A stretch of 64,000 nt of DNA from Bacteroidota bacterium (GCA_947477885.1 CANJUD010000009.1:83921-147920); one strand, 5' to 3'; numbered from the stretch's first letter, positions 51,950 to 61,909 are shown. Made by a program: numbers and translations. Notes: a model not told the origin generated them from the sequence alone.

Positions 51950-54900
51950 ATGAAATCACTTTTTACTAAATTCATCACCTTGCTTTGCTTGTCTATAATC
52001 ACGACCGCAGCTTGGTCTCAGCTAAATTTCAAACCTGCAAATGCTGGAAATTCTTCAGGCACCTGGAGTAATTTAGGGGCAAATGGCACCTCCATTTCCA
52101 TGGCTAACATGGATAACGCAAACTCTTCTGCCACTTCTATCGGATTTAATTTTGACTACAACGGCACCACTTACACTGATTTTATTGTAAACACCAATGG
52201 TTTTATTAAGATGGGAACATCAGCCCCTTCTTCTACTTCATTGTTCTACAATTCTGCCGTTGCTATAACAGGCAATGGGGCACTTAACAGTACAAATGGC
52301 AGCGATGTAGATATACTTGCTGTATTTAACCATGACCTTGAACAAGGTAGCGGCACTGCTGATATTAGTTATGAAGTTAGCGGCTCTTCTCCAGATAGAG
52401 TTTGTACGATTCAATGGGATAATTTCCACGACAAAACTACAACTCCCGCTATCCAGTTTGATAACATTTCTTTTCAAATTAAACTTTATGAAACAAGTAA
52501 CAAAATTCAATTTGTTTATGGCCCCTATACCGCCTCAGGCAATGGAGGTAGTGCTAAATTTGTGGGTGTTGGGTTAAAGGGTTCAAGCAATGCTGTGAAA
52601 GATGTTATAGTAGTCAATAAAGCTTCGGGTACGGCTTGGTCATCAGCTATTTTCCTTCAGGGCCATTATTCTGGAAATGCTCACAATGTCCGTAATACTG
52701 TATTGCCCGATAGTGGCCGTACTTATGAGTTTTATCCCACACAGCAATTCGATTTGGCTTTAACTAATTTATATACCTTAGGCAAGATGCCAATTCCTTT
52801 TGCAGTTCCTCAACCAACTAAAGTTAAGGTTTTGAATGCAGGTTCAGACACCATGGGTCATTTTTATGTTTATCTTCAGTCGGCAGGGACAAACAATTAC
52901 TTTGACTCAATCTTTATAAACAAAACAATGCAATCGGGAGACTCGGTATATGTGAGATTTGATAATTTTACCGCAAGTGCATTTGGTATTGACACCTTAA
53001 CTGCATATTTAGGTAGCGATATGAATAATGCTAATAATGCTAAGAGTTTTATGCAGGATGTAAACTTGAATTCCTTTAGTTATTCTGAAGCCAATACTCC
53101 TCCATCAGGAGGTGTAGGTTTCAACAATGGAAACACAGGTGATTTTGTTGCTAAGTTTCACACTGCGAAAAATGCATTAGTAAATCAGGTAAAAATTAAC
53201 CTTCAAACAACGGGCGAGCCCTTTAAAATTGGAATATGGTCTATAAACACAAGCACTGGGCGACCTAATTCCTTATTATGGTCTTCAGCTACCGCATATA
53301 CCAATGGAGGGTTATCAGTTGTTTCTGTAAATCCTCCGGTAAGTGTTAATGGGGATTTCTTTGTGGGGGTAAAACAAACTGGAACAACCAATGTAGGATT
53401 TGCCTTTCAAAATGAATCACAAATTAGAGATAGTGTGTTTTATTCTGCCGCACCAACAGGGAATAATAACTGGACAGACTTTATATCATACGGAGGAACT
53501 TTCCGTTTTATGATCGAACCTCGTGTAATGATTGCACGCGATATGGGTGTAACCAAATTAGTTGCCCCTGCATTTGATACTTGTATGGGTGCACGTAAAA
53601 TGGATATGATATATCAAATTCAAAATTTAGGTAGTGACACTCTTGATTTAAGTGTAGACAGCTTTACGGTATATGCCAATGTGGTGACACCAAATTTTGA
53701 TACCCTTACATTTCCTGCTTATACCCAATCAGTAGGGAAACTTTATCCGAATGATACCATGAATTTAACTATTAGCGACACGTTAAATATGGAGCAAAAT
53801 GGTGATTACTACTTTTGGGCAAGTGTAAGACTCCCAGGCGATAACAATTTCATAAATGACACCTTAGATATAATAAAACTTACCTCAACCAATCCAGTAC
53901 CTATTAATCAATTTGTGGGGGGCAGCATGGTGCTTTGCTCGGGCGATACTGCGATACTTAGTGCAGGGCAAAGTAGTGGTGTAATATTCCAATGGTATAA
54001 TGGTCCAAAAGCTATTAACGGGGCTACGGATACTGTATTTTATGCTACTGTACCAGGCAAATATTATTGTCAGGTTACTAGTGGCCTAGGGTGCAGTTTG
54101 AACTCTGATACGATTACGATAAAAAATTATCCTAAATTAAGTATTGGTGCAACGCAAGCTTCAAATAGTTTTTGTAATGGCGACAGTGTCCTAATTATAG
54201 ATGCTCGTACTAAAAATTACGTTTACCAATGGTATTATAACAATAGTGCAATAAACGGAGCAACTGATACAGCTATATATGCAAAACAAGCTGGTGATTA
54301 TTACTTAGAAGTAACAGATACAAGTACAGGTTGTAAAGCAACTTCAGGGACCTATACAATTACTGCTAACACCATGCCTACCGCTTCTGTAAAAGCAAAT
54401 GGTACTACCAAATTCTGCATAGGCGATAGCGTGCAACTAGATGCATCAGCTTCCACCAACGCCAATTTCTATAAATGGTTCCTCAATGGCAATTTGATTA
54501 CTGGTGCTTCTCAATCTACTTATTCAGCGATGGCAGCAGGAGATTACACAGTGCAAGTAATTAATAGTAGTGGCTGTAACGATAAGAGTACGGCTGTTAA
54601 AGTATCTATTGATTCACTTCCAAATACTACCATTTCAACAAGCAGTAAAACTACCATCTGCGATGGCGACAGTATTGCTATATCAGTTCCTTCGGTATCT
54701 GGCAGCACTTACCAGTGGTATGAGTCGACAAAAGGAATTCTTAATGGCAGCAAATCAAATAGCTACAGTACAATTTTTGAAGGTGATTATTATTGTATGG
54801 TTACTAATAGCAATGGTTGCAAAGCTACTTCAGCAGTTACCTCTATTATCGTTATTCAATCGCCTTATTCATTTGTTAAGCAACCGTCAACAAGTTCTGC

Positions 54901-55822
54901 TTGCCCTGGTGATAGTATTTTATTAAATGCTACCACAGCAACTGGTTCTGCTTATCAGTGGCAGTTCAATGGCAATGATATAACAGGAGCAACTGACTCG
55001 ATGTATTATGGCAAACAACAAGGTGATTATAGTGTGAAAGTAACTAACTCTAATGGTTGCACAAGCACCTCTATCAATAGCATTTCCCTATTCTTTACAG
55101 GTGGTCCTAATCCACAAATATCTTATAGCGGAAGCAATGATTTCTGTGAAGGCGATAGTTTGATGTTAGCTGTTACTTCTAGTAGTCCACAATCATTCCA
55201 ATGGCGTAAAAACGGGGTTGATATTGCTGGGGCTACGGGACAAAGCTATAATGTTAAAACAAGTGGCAAATATTCATGCTTTGTTACCAATACGTTAGGT
55301 TGTGCAGGTGCTTCAAAAGATACAACTGTTACTGTTAATCCCAAACCAATTCCAACTATTACTAGAAATGGAAATATACTTTCAGCAAGTACCGCAACTG
55401 GGTGGTCATATCAATGGTATTTGGGTGGATCTGCCATATCAGGTGCGACAAGCAAAGACTACACAGCTGCTACTAGCGGTAGTTACACAGTTATGGTAAC
55501 TGATGCAAATGGATGTGTAGGTAGTTCGATTGCCTATAATTTTATAGGCATTTCATTGCCTGTATCTTTAGGCTCAGCTAACATTTGGCCAAACCCATCA
55601 ACTGGTGAGTTTAACCTTGCATTGAACTTAATCCAAAACCAACGTGTATCATTGAAAGTATTTGATATGGTAGGTAAAACAGTTCTTGATTTGGGAGTGA
55701 ACAACTTGCAAAAAGGTACCAACAATATCAATATCAATTTGAACGAAGCACCTAAAGGTATCTATCTGCTGCAGTTCAACACCAACGAAACGCAGACTAC
55801 ATTTAAACTCATTAAAGAATAA
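51950..55822 (+). CDS. Ig-like repeat surface protein with T9SS sorting domain
   Basis: A 1290-residue secreted protein. The signal peptide ends TTAAWS-QL. The N-terminal module (about 25-240, SIGFNFDYNGTTYTDFIVNTNGFIKMG) resembles the lectin-like opening of many Bacteroidota surface proteins. A middle region carries CARDB-like strands. From about 660 to 1200 lie seven Ig-like repeats, each with a C-x-GDS opening and a YQWYxNGxxIxGAT strand (for example FCNGDSVLIID and YQWYYNNSAINGATDT). The T9SS domain (IWPNPSTGEFNLAL, APKGIYLLQFN) closes the protein. A clean terminator follows. Likely an adhesin or matrix protein (inference). Confidence 0.88.
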   Translation: MKSLFTKFITLLCLSIITTAAWSQLNFKPANAGNSSGTWSNLGANGTSISMANMDNANSSATSIGFNFDYNGTTYTDFIVNTNGFIKMGTSAPSSTSLFYNSAVAITGNGALNSTNGSDVDILAVFNHDLEQGSGTADISYEVSGSSPDRVCTIQWDNFHDKTTTPAIQFDNISFQIKLYETSNKIQFVYGPYTASGNGGSAKFVGVGLKGSSNAVKDVIVVNKASGTAWSSAIFLQGHYSGNAHNVRNTVLPDSGRTYEFYPTQQFDLALTNLYTLGKMPIPFAVPQPTKVKVLNAGSDTMGHFYVYLQSAGTNNYFDSIFINKTMQSGDSVYVRFDNFTASAFGIDTLTAYLGSDMNNANNAKSFMQDVNLNSFSYSEANTPPSGGVGFNNGNTGDFVAKFHTAKNALVNQVKINLQTTGEPFKIGIWSINTSTGRPNSLLWSSATAYTNGGLSVVSVNPPVSVNGDFFVGVKQTGTTNVGFAFQNESQIRDSVFYSAAPTGNNNWTDFISYGGTFRFMIEPRVMIARDMGVTKLVAPAFDTCMGARKMDMIYQIQNLGSDTLDLSVDSFTVYANVVTPNFDTLTFPAYTQSVGKLYPNDTMNLTISDTLNMEQNGDYYFWASVRLPGDNNFINDTLDIIKLTSTNPVPINQFVGGSMVLCSGDTAILSAGQSSGVIFQWYNGPKAINGATDTVFYATVPGKYYCQVTSGLGCSLNSDTITIKNYPKLSIGATQASNSFCNGDSVLIIDARTKNYVYQWYYNNSAINGATDTAIYAKQAGDYYLEVTDTSTGCKATSGTYTITANTMPTASVKANGTTKFCIGDSVQLDASASTNANFYKWFLNGNLITGASQSTYSAMAAGDYTVQVINSSGCNDKSTAVKVSIDSLPNTTISTSSKTTICDGDSIAISVPSVSGSTYQWYESTKGILNGSKSNSYSTIFEGDYYCMVTNSNGCKATSAVTSIIVIQSPYSFVKQPSTSSACPGDSILLNATTATGSAYQWQFNGNDITGATDSMYYGKQQGDYSVKVTNSNGCTSTSINSISLFFTGGPNPQISYSGSNDFCEGDSLMLAVTSSSPQSFQWRKNGVDIAGATGQSYNVKTSGKYSCFVTNTLGCAGASKDTTVTVNPKPIPTITRNGNILSASTATGWSYQWYLGGSAISGATSKDYTAATSGSYTVMVTDANGCVGSSIAYNFIGISLPVSLGSANIWPNPSTGEFNLALNLIQNQRVSLKVFDMVGKTVLDLGVNNLQKGTNNININLNEAPKGIYLLQFNTNETQTTFKLIKE

Positions 55823-55841
55823 CCCAAAATTTATTAATACT

Positions 55842-55873
55842 AAAAGGGGCAATTACTTGCCCCTTTTTTTTAT
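55842..55873 (+). terminator. Rho-independent terminator after the Ig-repeat gene
   Basis: AAAAGGGGCAA and its complement TTGCCCCTTTT form an eleven-pair stem with a four-base loop, running into a T tract. It ends 20-50 bases after the stop codon. Confidence 0.92.
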
Positions 55874-55956
55874 GATTTTATTCCTTATTTTTCGATACCG
55901 ATAGATTTAATTAAAACTCACAAAGGAGATAGCTAAAAAATATTTTCAAAACTTTG

Positions 55957-55987
55957 TTGCCTGAATCGGAAATATGTGCTACTTTTG
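55957..55987 (+). promoter_or_regulatory. Promoter of the rplM-rpsI operon (TTG, 20-base spacer, TACTTTTG)
   Basis: TTG at 55957-55959 and TACTTTTG at 55980-55987 match the Bacteroidota -33 TTG and -7 TAnnTTTG elements. The -7 element lies inside the longest rplM reading frame (from 55954), so translation must start downstream, at the GTG of 56014. Confidence 0.65.
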
Positions 55988-56013
55988 CCGTCCCAAAAAA
56001 ATATCCACACAAA

Positions 56014-56472
56014 GTGAACGAATTAAGTTATAAAACCATTTCTGCCAATAAGCAAACCGTAAACAAAGCATGGTTTGTTGTAGATGTAGAGGATCAAGTA
56101 CTAGGCCGTGTCAGTACACAGATTAGCAATGTTCTTCGTGGCAAACACAAGACTGATTTTACGCCACACATGGACTGCGGCGATAACGTAATCGTTATCA
56201 ATGCTGAGAAAATAAAGCTTACTGGCAAAAAAATGGCTGAAAAAGTTTATACCCGCCATACTGGCTATCCAGGAGGTCAGCGTTTTACTACTGCTCAAGA
56301 AATGTTGGACAAGCACCCAACTCGTATTATAGAAAAAGCTGTGAGAGGCATGTTGCCAAAAACCAAATTGGGTGATGCCATTTATGGTAACCTATTTGTG
56401 TATGCAGGCGGCGAGCATCCACATTCAGCTCAACAACCCAAAGCTCTCAAATTAATAACAAAAAATAGGTAA
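56014..56472 (+). CDS. rplM: 50S ribosomal protein L13
   Basis: L13 (uL13), an early-assembly protein of the large subunit. From the GTG at 56014 it has 152 residues: NELSYKTISANKQTVNKAWFVVDVEDQVLGRVSTQI, the typical RGKHKTDFTPHMDCGDNVIVINAEK core, TGYPGGQRF, and AVRGMLPKTKLG. The reading frame is open further up to 55954, but those residues (LPESEICATF) overlap a promoter and match nothing in L13. The stop codon abuts the rpsI ATG directly. Confidence 0.95.
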   Translation: MNELSYKTISANKQTVNKAWFVVDVEDQVLGRVSTQISNVLRGKHKTDFTPHMDCGDNVIVINAEKIKLTGKKMAEKVYTRHTGYPGGQRFTTAQEMLDKHPTRIIEKAVRGMLPKTKLGDAIYGNLFVYAGGEHPHSAQQPKALKLITKNR

Positions 56473-56859
56473 ATGGAAAAACTTACCACTTCCGGACGCA
56501 GGAAAACAGCCGTAGCAAGGGCTTTTATGTCAGTTGGTTCTGGCAGCTTGAGCATTAATGGCCGCACCTTAGAAAATTATTTCACCACTGGCCCACATCG
56601 CTACCAAGTGATGTTGCCTTTTGAAACCACAAGCACCACTGGCCAATTTGATGTAATGATCAATGTAGATGGAGGTGGCGTGTCAGGCCAAGCAGAAGCT
56701 GTGAGGCTTGCTATTGCCAAAGCACTTGTAGAAAGCAACGAAGAATTCAGAACCTTACTTCGTGCCAAAGATTTGCTTACCCGCGATTCACGCATGGTTG
56801 AGCGTAAAAAACCAGGTCGTAAAAAGGCCCGTAAAAGATTCCAATTTTCTAAACGTTAA
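56473..56859 (+). CDS. rpsI: 30S ribosomal protein S9
   Basis: S9 (uS9), whose C-terminal tail reaches the P-site tRNA. Seen: TSGRRKTAVARAFMSVGSGSLSINGR at the N-terminus, GGGVSGQAEAVRLAIAKAL in the middle, LTRDSRMVERKKPGRKKARKRFQFSKR at the end, finishing in the invariant Ser-Lys-Arg. 128 residues, normal. There is no spacing from rplM, so the pair is one translational unit. Confidence 0.98.
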   Translation: MEKLTTSGRRKTAVARAFMSVGSGSLSINGRTLENYFTTGPHRYQVMLPFETTSTTGQFDVMINVDGGGVSGQAEAVRLAIAKALVESNEEFRTLLRAKDLLTRDSRMVERKKPGRKKARKRFQFSKR

Positions 56860-56883
56860 TACAACAGCTACAACAAAAATTAT

Positions 56884-57639
56884 ATGTCAAGAGTTTCAAC
56901 AGAACAATTGCTCGATGCCGGAGTTCACTTTGGTCACCTTACCCAAAAGTGGAATCCCAAAATGGCTCCCTATATTTTTATGGAGAAAAACGGTATACAC
57001 ATTATCGACCTCAATAAAACACAAGCCAAACTAGATGAAGCTAGTAATGCATTAAAAAACATTATCAAATCAGGCCGTAAAGTGATGTACGTCGCTACTA
57101 AAAAACAAGCCAAAGAACTTGTAACCTTAGAAGCTAAGCGTGTAAATATGCCTTTCGTTACTGAGCGTTGGTTAGGCGGAATGCTTACCAATTTCCAAAC
57201 CATCCGTAAATCTGTAAAGAAAATGCAGACCTTGGATAAGATGGCTACCGACGGTACCTATGCCAGCATCAACAAAAAAGAACGCTTGATGGTTGAACGC
57301 GAAAAGATAAAACTTGAGCGTTTGCTTGGCGGTATTTCTGATATGAACCGTTTGCCAGCTGCTCTTATAGTAGTTGACATTATGCGTGAGCACCTTGCCA
57401 TTTCCGAAGCACAAAGACTTAATATTCCAACTTTTGCCATAGTAGATACAAATTCTGACCCATCGGAAGTTGATTTTGCAATACCCGCAAATGATGATGC
57501 TGCCAAATCAATCGCTATTATCGTTGGTGCACTTACCGATTCGATAGTAGAAGGTATGCAAGAGCGTAAACGCGATCGTGAAGAAGAGCAAGACCAAGAA
57601 GCTGTGGTTGAAACCAAAGAGAACGAATCAGCTGACTAA
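56884..57639 (+). CDS. rpsB: 30S ribosomal protein S2
   Basis: S2 (uS2), 251 residues. Seen: [24 protein letters not shown], the [14 protein letters not shown] strand ([14 protein letters not shown]), [20 protein letters not shown], and the [26 protein letters not shown] region. The C-terminus is an acidic, Glu-rich tail ([20 protein letters not shown]). It lies 24 bases after rpsI and is followed by a terminator-like hairpin before tsf. Confidence 0.98.
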   Translation: MSRVSTEQLLDAGVHFGHLTQKWNPKMAPYIFMEKNGIHIIDLNKTQAKLDEASNALKNIIKSGRKVMYVATKKQAKELVTLEAKRVNMPFVTERWLGGMLTNFQTIRKSVKKMQTLDKMATDGTYASINKKERLMVEREKIKLERLLGGISDMNRLPAALIVVDIMREHLAISEAQRLNIPTFAIVDTNSDPSEVDFAIPANDDAAKSIAIIVGALTDSIVEGMQERKRDREEEQDQEAVVETKENESAD

Positions 57640-57660
57640 AACCCGCTTAATACAATATTT

Positions 57661-57697
57661 ATGGGTTTAGCTTTTAACGGTTAAGCCCATTTTTTTT
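57661..57697 (+). terminator. Hairpin with T tract between rpsB and tsf
   Basis: ATGGGTTTAGC pairs with GGTTAAGCCCAT (eleven pairs including G-U) around a short loop, then seven or more T residues. It has full intrinsic-terminator form and sits between two genes usually co-transcribed, so it may be a partial attenuator. Confidence 0.8.
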
Positions 57698-57737
57698 AAA
57701 TATCAAACCAAAAAAACATTAAATAAATAATAATACA

Positions 57738-58568
57738 ATGAACATTACAGCAGCAGATGTAAACAAGCTACGCACCTTGACAGGTGCAGGAATGATGGAT
57801 TGCAAAAAAGCTCTAACTGAAGCCGATGGCGACATGGAAGCAGCAATAGATAATCTTCGTAAAAAAGGACAAAAAATCTCAGCAAGCCGCAGCGATAGAG
57901 ATGCTAAGGAAGGTGCGGTGATTGCCCAGACTAGCCCAGATGGCAAAACAGGTGTAATAGTATCGCTTAATTGCGAAACTGACTTTGTAGCCAAGAACGA
58001 GGACTTCGTGAACTTTGCCAAAGAAATTACTACCCTTGCCTTGGTAAAACAACCTGATAACCTAGAAGCATTGAAAGCTTTAGATCTTAATGGCCTTAGC
58101 ATTGCCGATAGACTTACCGAGCAGGTAGGAAAAATAGGGGAGAAAATAGATATAAATAGTTACGAAATAATTCATGCGGAGGGAGTAGCTGCTTATATAC
58201 ATGGCCATAATAGAATGGGCGTATTGGTAGCGATGAACCAAGCTGTTAATGATGCTATTGCCGCAGCCGGTAAAGATGCCGCAATGCAGGTAGCTGCCAT
58301 GAACCCTATTGCTGTAAACCAAGATGGTGTGGACCAAGAAACTATTAAACGCGAAATTGAAATAGGCAAAGACCAAGCACGTGCCGAAGGCAAACCTGAG
58401 GAAATGCTTGAGAAAATTGCTTTGGGCAAACTTAATAAGTTTTATAAAGACAGCACTTTGCTAAACCAAGAATTTGTGAAAGACGGCTCAAAAACAATTG
58501 CACAAATGCTTGATGGACAAAGCAAGGGCTTAACTATTACTGCTTTTAAGAGAGTAGCTTTAGGATAA
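57738..58568 (+). CDS. tsf: Translation elongation factor Ts
   Basis: EF-Ts, the nucleotide exchange factor of EF-Tu, 276 residues. The N-terminal UBA-like domain reads ITAADVNKLRTLTGAGMMDCKKALTEADGDMEAAIDNLRKKG. The core has VIVSLNCETDFVAKNEDFVNFAKEI, HGHNRMGVLVAMNQA, VAAMNPIAV and EMLEKIALGKLNKFYKDSTLLNQEFV, with the TIAQML ending. All parts are intact. 40 bases separate it from the preceding hairpin. Confidence 0.97.
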   Translation: MNITAADVNKLRTLTGAGMMDCKKALTEADGDMEAAIDNLRKKGQKISASRSDRDAKEGAVIAQTSPDGKTGVIVSLNCETDFVAKNEDFVNFAKEITTLALVKQPDNLEALKALDLNGLSIADRLTEQVGKIGEKIDINSYEIIHAEGVAAYIHGHNRMGVLVAMNQAVNDAIAAAGKDAAMQVAAMNPIAVNQDGVDQETIKREIEIGKDQARAEGKPEEMLEKIALGKLNKFYKDSTLLNQEFVKDGSKTIAQMLDGQSKGLTITAFKRVALG

Positions 58569-58576
58569 TCTACCAT

Positions 58577-58612
58577 GTGGCGGTAAGGTTTCGACTCAGC
58601 TAAGCCACCGCA
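58577..58612. repeat. Imperfect inverted repeat GTGGCGG...CCACCGC after tsf
   Basis: The reverse complement reads GCGGTGGCTTAGCTGAGTCG, then AAACC, resembling the GGTGAGCGGAGTCGAACC family found inside two genes. It also could serve as a weak transcription end for tsf, though no T tract follows. Confidence 0.45.
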
Positions 58613-58696
58613 GCCAGAATATAATATATTTAAAGTATTAGGCACATAGTTTACAAAAGACACAACCTGTAAAATATATACAGTTGATTTGCCAGT

Positions 58697-59452
58697 ATGA
58701 AAAAAGATATATTAGATTTTAAAATCGTGAATTATTTGGAGTTCACAGACAGATTTAAAACAGACCAAGACTGTTCTGATTATCTGTGGCAACTCAAATG
58801 GGGCAATGGTTACAATTGTGAACGTTTTGGCTCAACAGAGCAATACAAGGGGCATAATGCATCATATATAAGATGCAAAAGCTGTGGACATGATGCATCA
58901 CCAACTAGCAACACTATCTTCCACAAGTTGAAATTCTCACTGCTCAAAAGTTTTCATATATGTTATAGAGTTAGCGTCCACAAAAAGGGTGTTTCCTCAA
59001 CGAGCCTGTCTGATGAGCTTGGCCTTCGCCAAAAAACATGCTGGGCATTCAAACGCAAGATACAAGAGGCTATGAAGTCTACGGGCAGTGCCCCTCTTAC
59101 AGGAGATGTTGATGTAGATGAGTGTGCTATTGGTGGCAAAGACACGGGCAGCCAGGGACGGAACAAGGGTGACAAAAAACTGTTCAGCATCGCTGTAGAA
59201 ATCCTAGGCGAAGGTAAAATGGGCAGAGCCTATGGAGTGGGTATCGTCGATTACAGTGCAAAAGAACTTGAGAAAATATTCGACAAACATATATCTATTG
59301 GTGCAGCAATTACAACTGATGGCTGGACAGGATATATGCCGCTGCAAAACAAATGGAACATACAACATGAAAAAAATACTATTCTTTTTTGCCCTTTTCA
59401 TTTCTGCCTTGAATATAAATGCACAACGCAATGTAATTTTAATAATTGCTGA
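58697..59452 (+). pseudogene. IS1595-type transposase, 3'-truncated
   Basis: The N-terminal two-thirds of an ISXO2-like (IS1595) transposase. The zinc ribbon is partly degraded: YNCERFGSTEQ lacks the second cysteine, while IRCKSCGHDAS is intact. Then comes the hallmark NTIFHKLKFSLLKSFHICY, a helix-turn-helix with SLSDELGLRQKTCWAFKRKIQEAM, VDVDECAIGGK with the first acidic residues, and ITTDGWTGYMPL with the next. Homology ends at about 59366. The final third with the last catalytic residue is replaced by the start of the sulfatase gene in another frame, so it is inactive. Confidence 0.82.
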
Positions 59453-60965
59453 TGATTTAAGTCCTGATTATTTTGGTTTTTATGAAGACCATGTTGACAC
59501 AATAGATGCTCCAAACATTAGAAGTCTTTTGTCAAAAGGTATTCGGTTTACCAATGCAATGTCTAATCCTGTATGTTCGGCTACACGGTCAGGTATACTC
59601 ACAGGAAGATACAGCTTTAGAACGGGTGTAGGCGGAATAGTTGGTGGTCTTGGTGGCTCAAATCAATTAGACACCGCTGAAATTACTATTCCGCGATTAC
59701 TGAAAATTTACAATTCAAATATTGGAACAGCAGATGTTGGGAAATGGCACTTGCATCAACCCATGCCGGCTTCTCATTTATTATATCCTAATGTAATGGG
59801 TTACGACCACTTTGAAGGACCATTTATCGGGCAACTTCCAAGCTATACCAACTGGAAAAAATATACTAACGGAGTAGCAATCACTGTTACCAATTATGCA
59901 ACTTCAGAAAATGTAAACAATGCCGTTGCATGGATAAAAACTCAAAACACAAAACCTATTTTTTTGTGGTTAGCATTTAATGCGCCTCATGAACCACTTC
60001 ATTTGCCGCCAGCAGGACTTTACTCCAACGCTGCCTTAAAAGGAACACAACAAAATATAAATGCGAATCCAAAAGAATATTTCAAAGCAGATTTAGAAGC
60101 ACTTGACCATGAAATAGGTCGGCTCTTTGATTCATTAACGGTGATGAATAGAATGGATAGCACTGATTTTATTTTTATAGGTGATAACGGAAACACTCCA
60201 CGCACTGCTCAAATTGCAGATACAAGCCGAGCTAAGGGAACCATTTATCAATATGGTGTTCATGTTCCTTTTCTTATTTCAGGACCATCGGTTATAAATC
60301 CAAACAGGGCAAGCGATGCTTTGATAAATACGGCAGATATATTTGCAACAGTGATAGAATTGTTTGGCGATACAACATGGCAATCGCAAATTCCATTAAA
60401 CAAACCTGTTGATAGTAAAAGTGCTTTGCCAATCATAAAAAATCAGGCAACCCAAATACGACCTTGGGCATTTACCGAAGATTTTAAATTAATACCTGAT
60501 TCAACAGATGGAAAAACAATACGGAATATGGATTATAAACTTTTGAATTTTGATTATGGTCATCAGGAGTTTTATAATCTATCGCTTGATTCATTTGAAA
60601 CAAATGACTTGCTCATCGGAATGTTATCTGCAAAAGACCTCTTTAACTACAATTACTTATGTAATGAAATGACCAACTTAATTGGTGCAGGAACCTTTTG
60701 CAACAGCAGTATGGGGATAAATAATATGGAAAACATTAATCAAACAAATTCTATCTACCCGAACCCTTTCTCTTCATATATTCATCTTCAATCAAAATCC
60801 GAAAATGAAAATTTTAAATTAACTGATTGTTTAGGGCAAATAATTTATTCAGGAAATAAAATTGAGTCACAGGATTTTTCATACTTATCAAATGGAATTT
60901 ATTTTTTGCAAATCACATCCAATAAAAATAAAATTACTACTACTGAAAAAGTCATTAAAAAATAA
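59367..60965 (+). CDS. Sulfatase with T9SS sorting domain
   Basis: A 532-residue type I sulfatase that hydrolyses sulfate esters of glycans or small molecules. The ATG at 59367 begins a signal peptide (ILFFFALFISALNINA). Seen: NVILIIADDLSPD with the metal-binding aspartates, and the formylglycine motif C70-S-A-T-R74 in NPVCSATRSGILTGRYSFRTG (C-x-A-x-R form, needing oxidation by a maturase encoded elsewhere). Also GKWHLHQP, APHEPLHLP and IFIGDNGNTP. The last 80 residues (SIYPNPFSSYIHLQS, LSNGIYFLQI) form a T9SS domain. It abuts a truncated transposase; codon use favours ATT over ATA, unlike most of the window. Confidence 0.92.
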   Translation: MKKILFFFALFISALNINAQRNVILIIADDLSPDYFGFYEDHVDTIDAPNIRSLLSKGIRFTNAMSNPVCSATRSGILTGRYSFRTGVGGIVGGLGGSNQLDTAEITIPRLLKIYNSNIGTADVGKWHLHQPMPASHLLYPNVMGYDHFEGPFIGQLPSYTNWKKYTNGVAITVTNYATSENVNNAVAWIKTQNTKPIFLWLAFNAPHEPLHLPPAGLYSNAALKGTQQNINANPKEYFKADLEALDHEIGRLFDSLTVMNRMDSTDFIFIGDNGNTPRTAQIADTSRAKGTIYQYGVHVPFLISGPSVINPNRASDALINTADIFATVIELFGDTTWQSQIPLNKPVDSKSALPIIKNQATQIRPWAFTEDFKLIPDSTDGKTIRNMDYKLLNFDYGHQEFYNLSLDSFETNDLLIGMLSAKDLFNYNYLCNEMTNLIGAGTFCNSSMGINNMENINQTNSIYPNPFSSYIHLQSKSENENFKLTDCLGQIIYSGNKIESQDFSYLSNGIYFLQITSNKNKITTTEKVIKK

Positions 60966-61302
60966 AAATCGTCTAAACCTATTACGAATACTATAGGTTG
61001 CAAAATATTTTACAGTAAATAATATTTTATCCTGTAATTAACGCCAATTCATTTGCAAGCACATTTTATTTTACCTTCGCACAATGCAACTACACGAAAA
61101 AATAAAAAGAGCTTGCAAGCCACCGCACAGGACATAGGAACTTGCGCCAACAAAGCATTGAATGTAGAGTGCTTCGGACAACCTGCATCGAAACTTCAAA
61201 CAGTGGTGTTTATACAAACAGTTGTAGATCTAACCCCCCTTTTTTAAAAACTTCGTTAATCCCTTCTTCGTTAGCGACAAAGAGAATTAATAAATTAAAA
61301 CA
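60966..61302. other. Gene-free gap in accessory region
   Basis: 337 bases without a credible gene. It contains two TTGCAAGC words (about 61053 and 61112) and a GC-richer block (61110-61160, AGCCACCGCACAGGACATAG). The 64-codon frame at 61053 has no recognisable features. No clear terminator is seen after the sulfatase. Confidence 0.5.
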
Positions 61303-61881
61303 ATGAACCCAAAGACAGATTGGTTTTTTAATAAACAAACAAAATGGAAGGAAGCGTATTCAGAGTTAAGAATGCTTGTACTTGACTGTGGGCTTGCAGA
61401 GGAATTGAAATGGGGTTGTCCTTGTTACACAGTTGGGAAAAGCAACATTGTTCTAATACACGGTTTTAAAGGCTATTGTGCATTATTATTTATGCAAGGG
61501 GCTTTGTTGAAAGACACAAAAAATATTTTAGTGCAACAAACTGAAAATGTACAATCGGCAAGACAAATTCGATTTAAAAGTGTTGAAGAAATCCTAAAAA
61601 GTAAATCAACAATTAAGTCCTATATTAAAGAAGCGATTGCACTTGAAAAAGCAGGACTGAAAGTAGAATTAAAAAAGACAACTGAATATAAAACACCCGA
61701 AGAGTTTCAAGCTGTTTTAGACGATATGTCTGAATTAAAAAAAGCTTTTCAAGCCCTGACACCAGGACGACAAAGAGGTTATTTGCTTTATTTTTCTGCA
61801 CCTAAACAAGCGAAGACAAGAGAAGCAAGAATTGAAAAATATTTACAGCAAATACTTGACGGAAAAGGCTTAGCCGACTAA
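61303..61881 (+). CDS. YdeI/OmdA-family protein (DUF1801 plus C-terminal OmdA-like helices)
   Basis: A 192-residue cytosolic protein. The N-terminal DUF1801 part reads WFFNKQTKWKEAYSELRMLVLDCGLAEELKWGCPCYT and KGYCALLFMQGALL. The C-terminal part (YKTPEEFQAVLDDMSELKKAFQALTPGRQRGYLLYFSAPKQAKTREARIEKYLQQI) is the Omd-A helical tail. Such proteins are often labelled bacteriocin-protection proteins, but the biochemical role is not established. Isolated gene in the accessory region, probably mobile. Confidence 0.88.
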   Translation: MNPKTDWFFNKQTKWKEAYSELRMLVLDCGLAEELKWGCPCYTVGKSNIVLIHGFKGYCALLFMQGALLKDTKNILVQQTENVQSARQIRFKSVEEILKSKSTIKSYIKEAIALEKAGLKVELKKTTEYKTPEEFQAVLDDMSELKKAFQALTPGRQRGYLLYFSAPKQAKTREARIEKYLQQILDGKGLAD

Positions 61882-61909
61882 CATAAATTCAGCAAAATGC
61901 CCAACCGAT

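Noticed and set aside
55954..56013. Longer rplM reading frame from a TTG at 55954
   Set aside because: It overlaps the promoter elements at 55957-55987 and adds residues absent from L13; the GTG at 56014 fits the family start.
61053..61247. 64-codon ORF upstream of the YdeI-like gene
   Set aside because: No signal peptide, helix or family motif, and composition typical of non-coding DNA.
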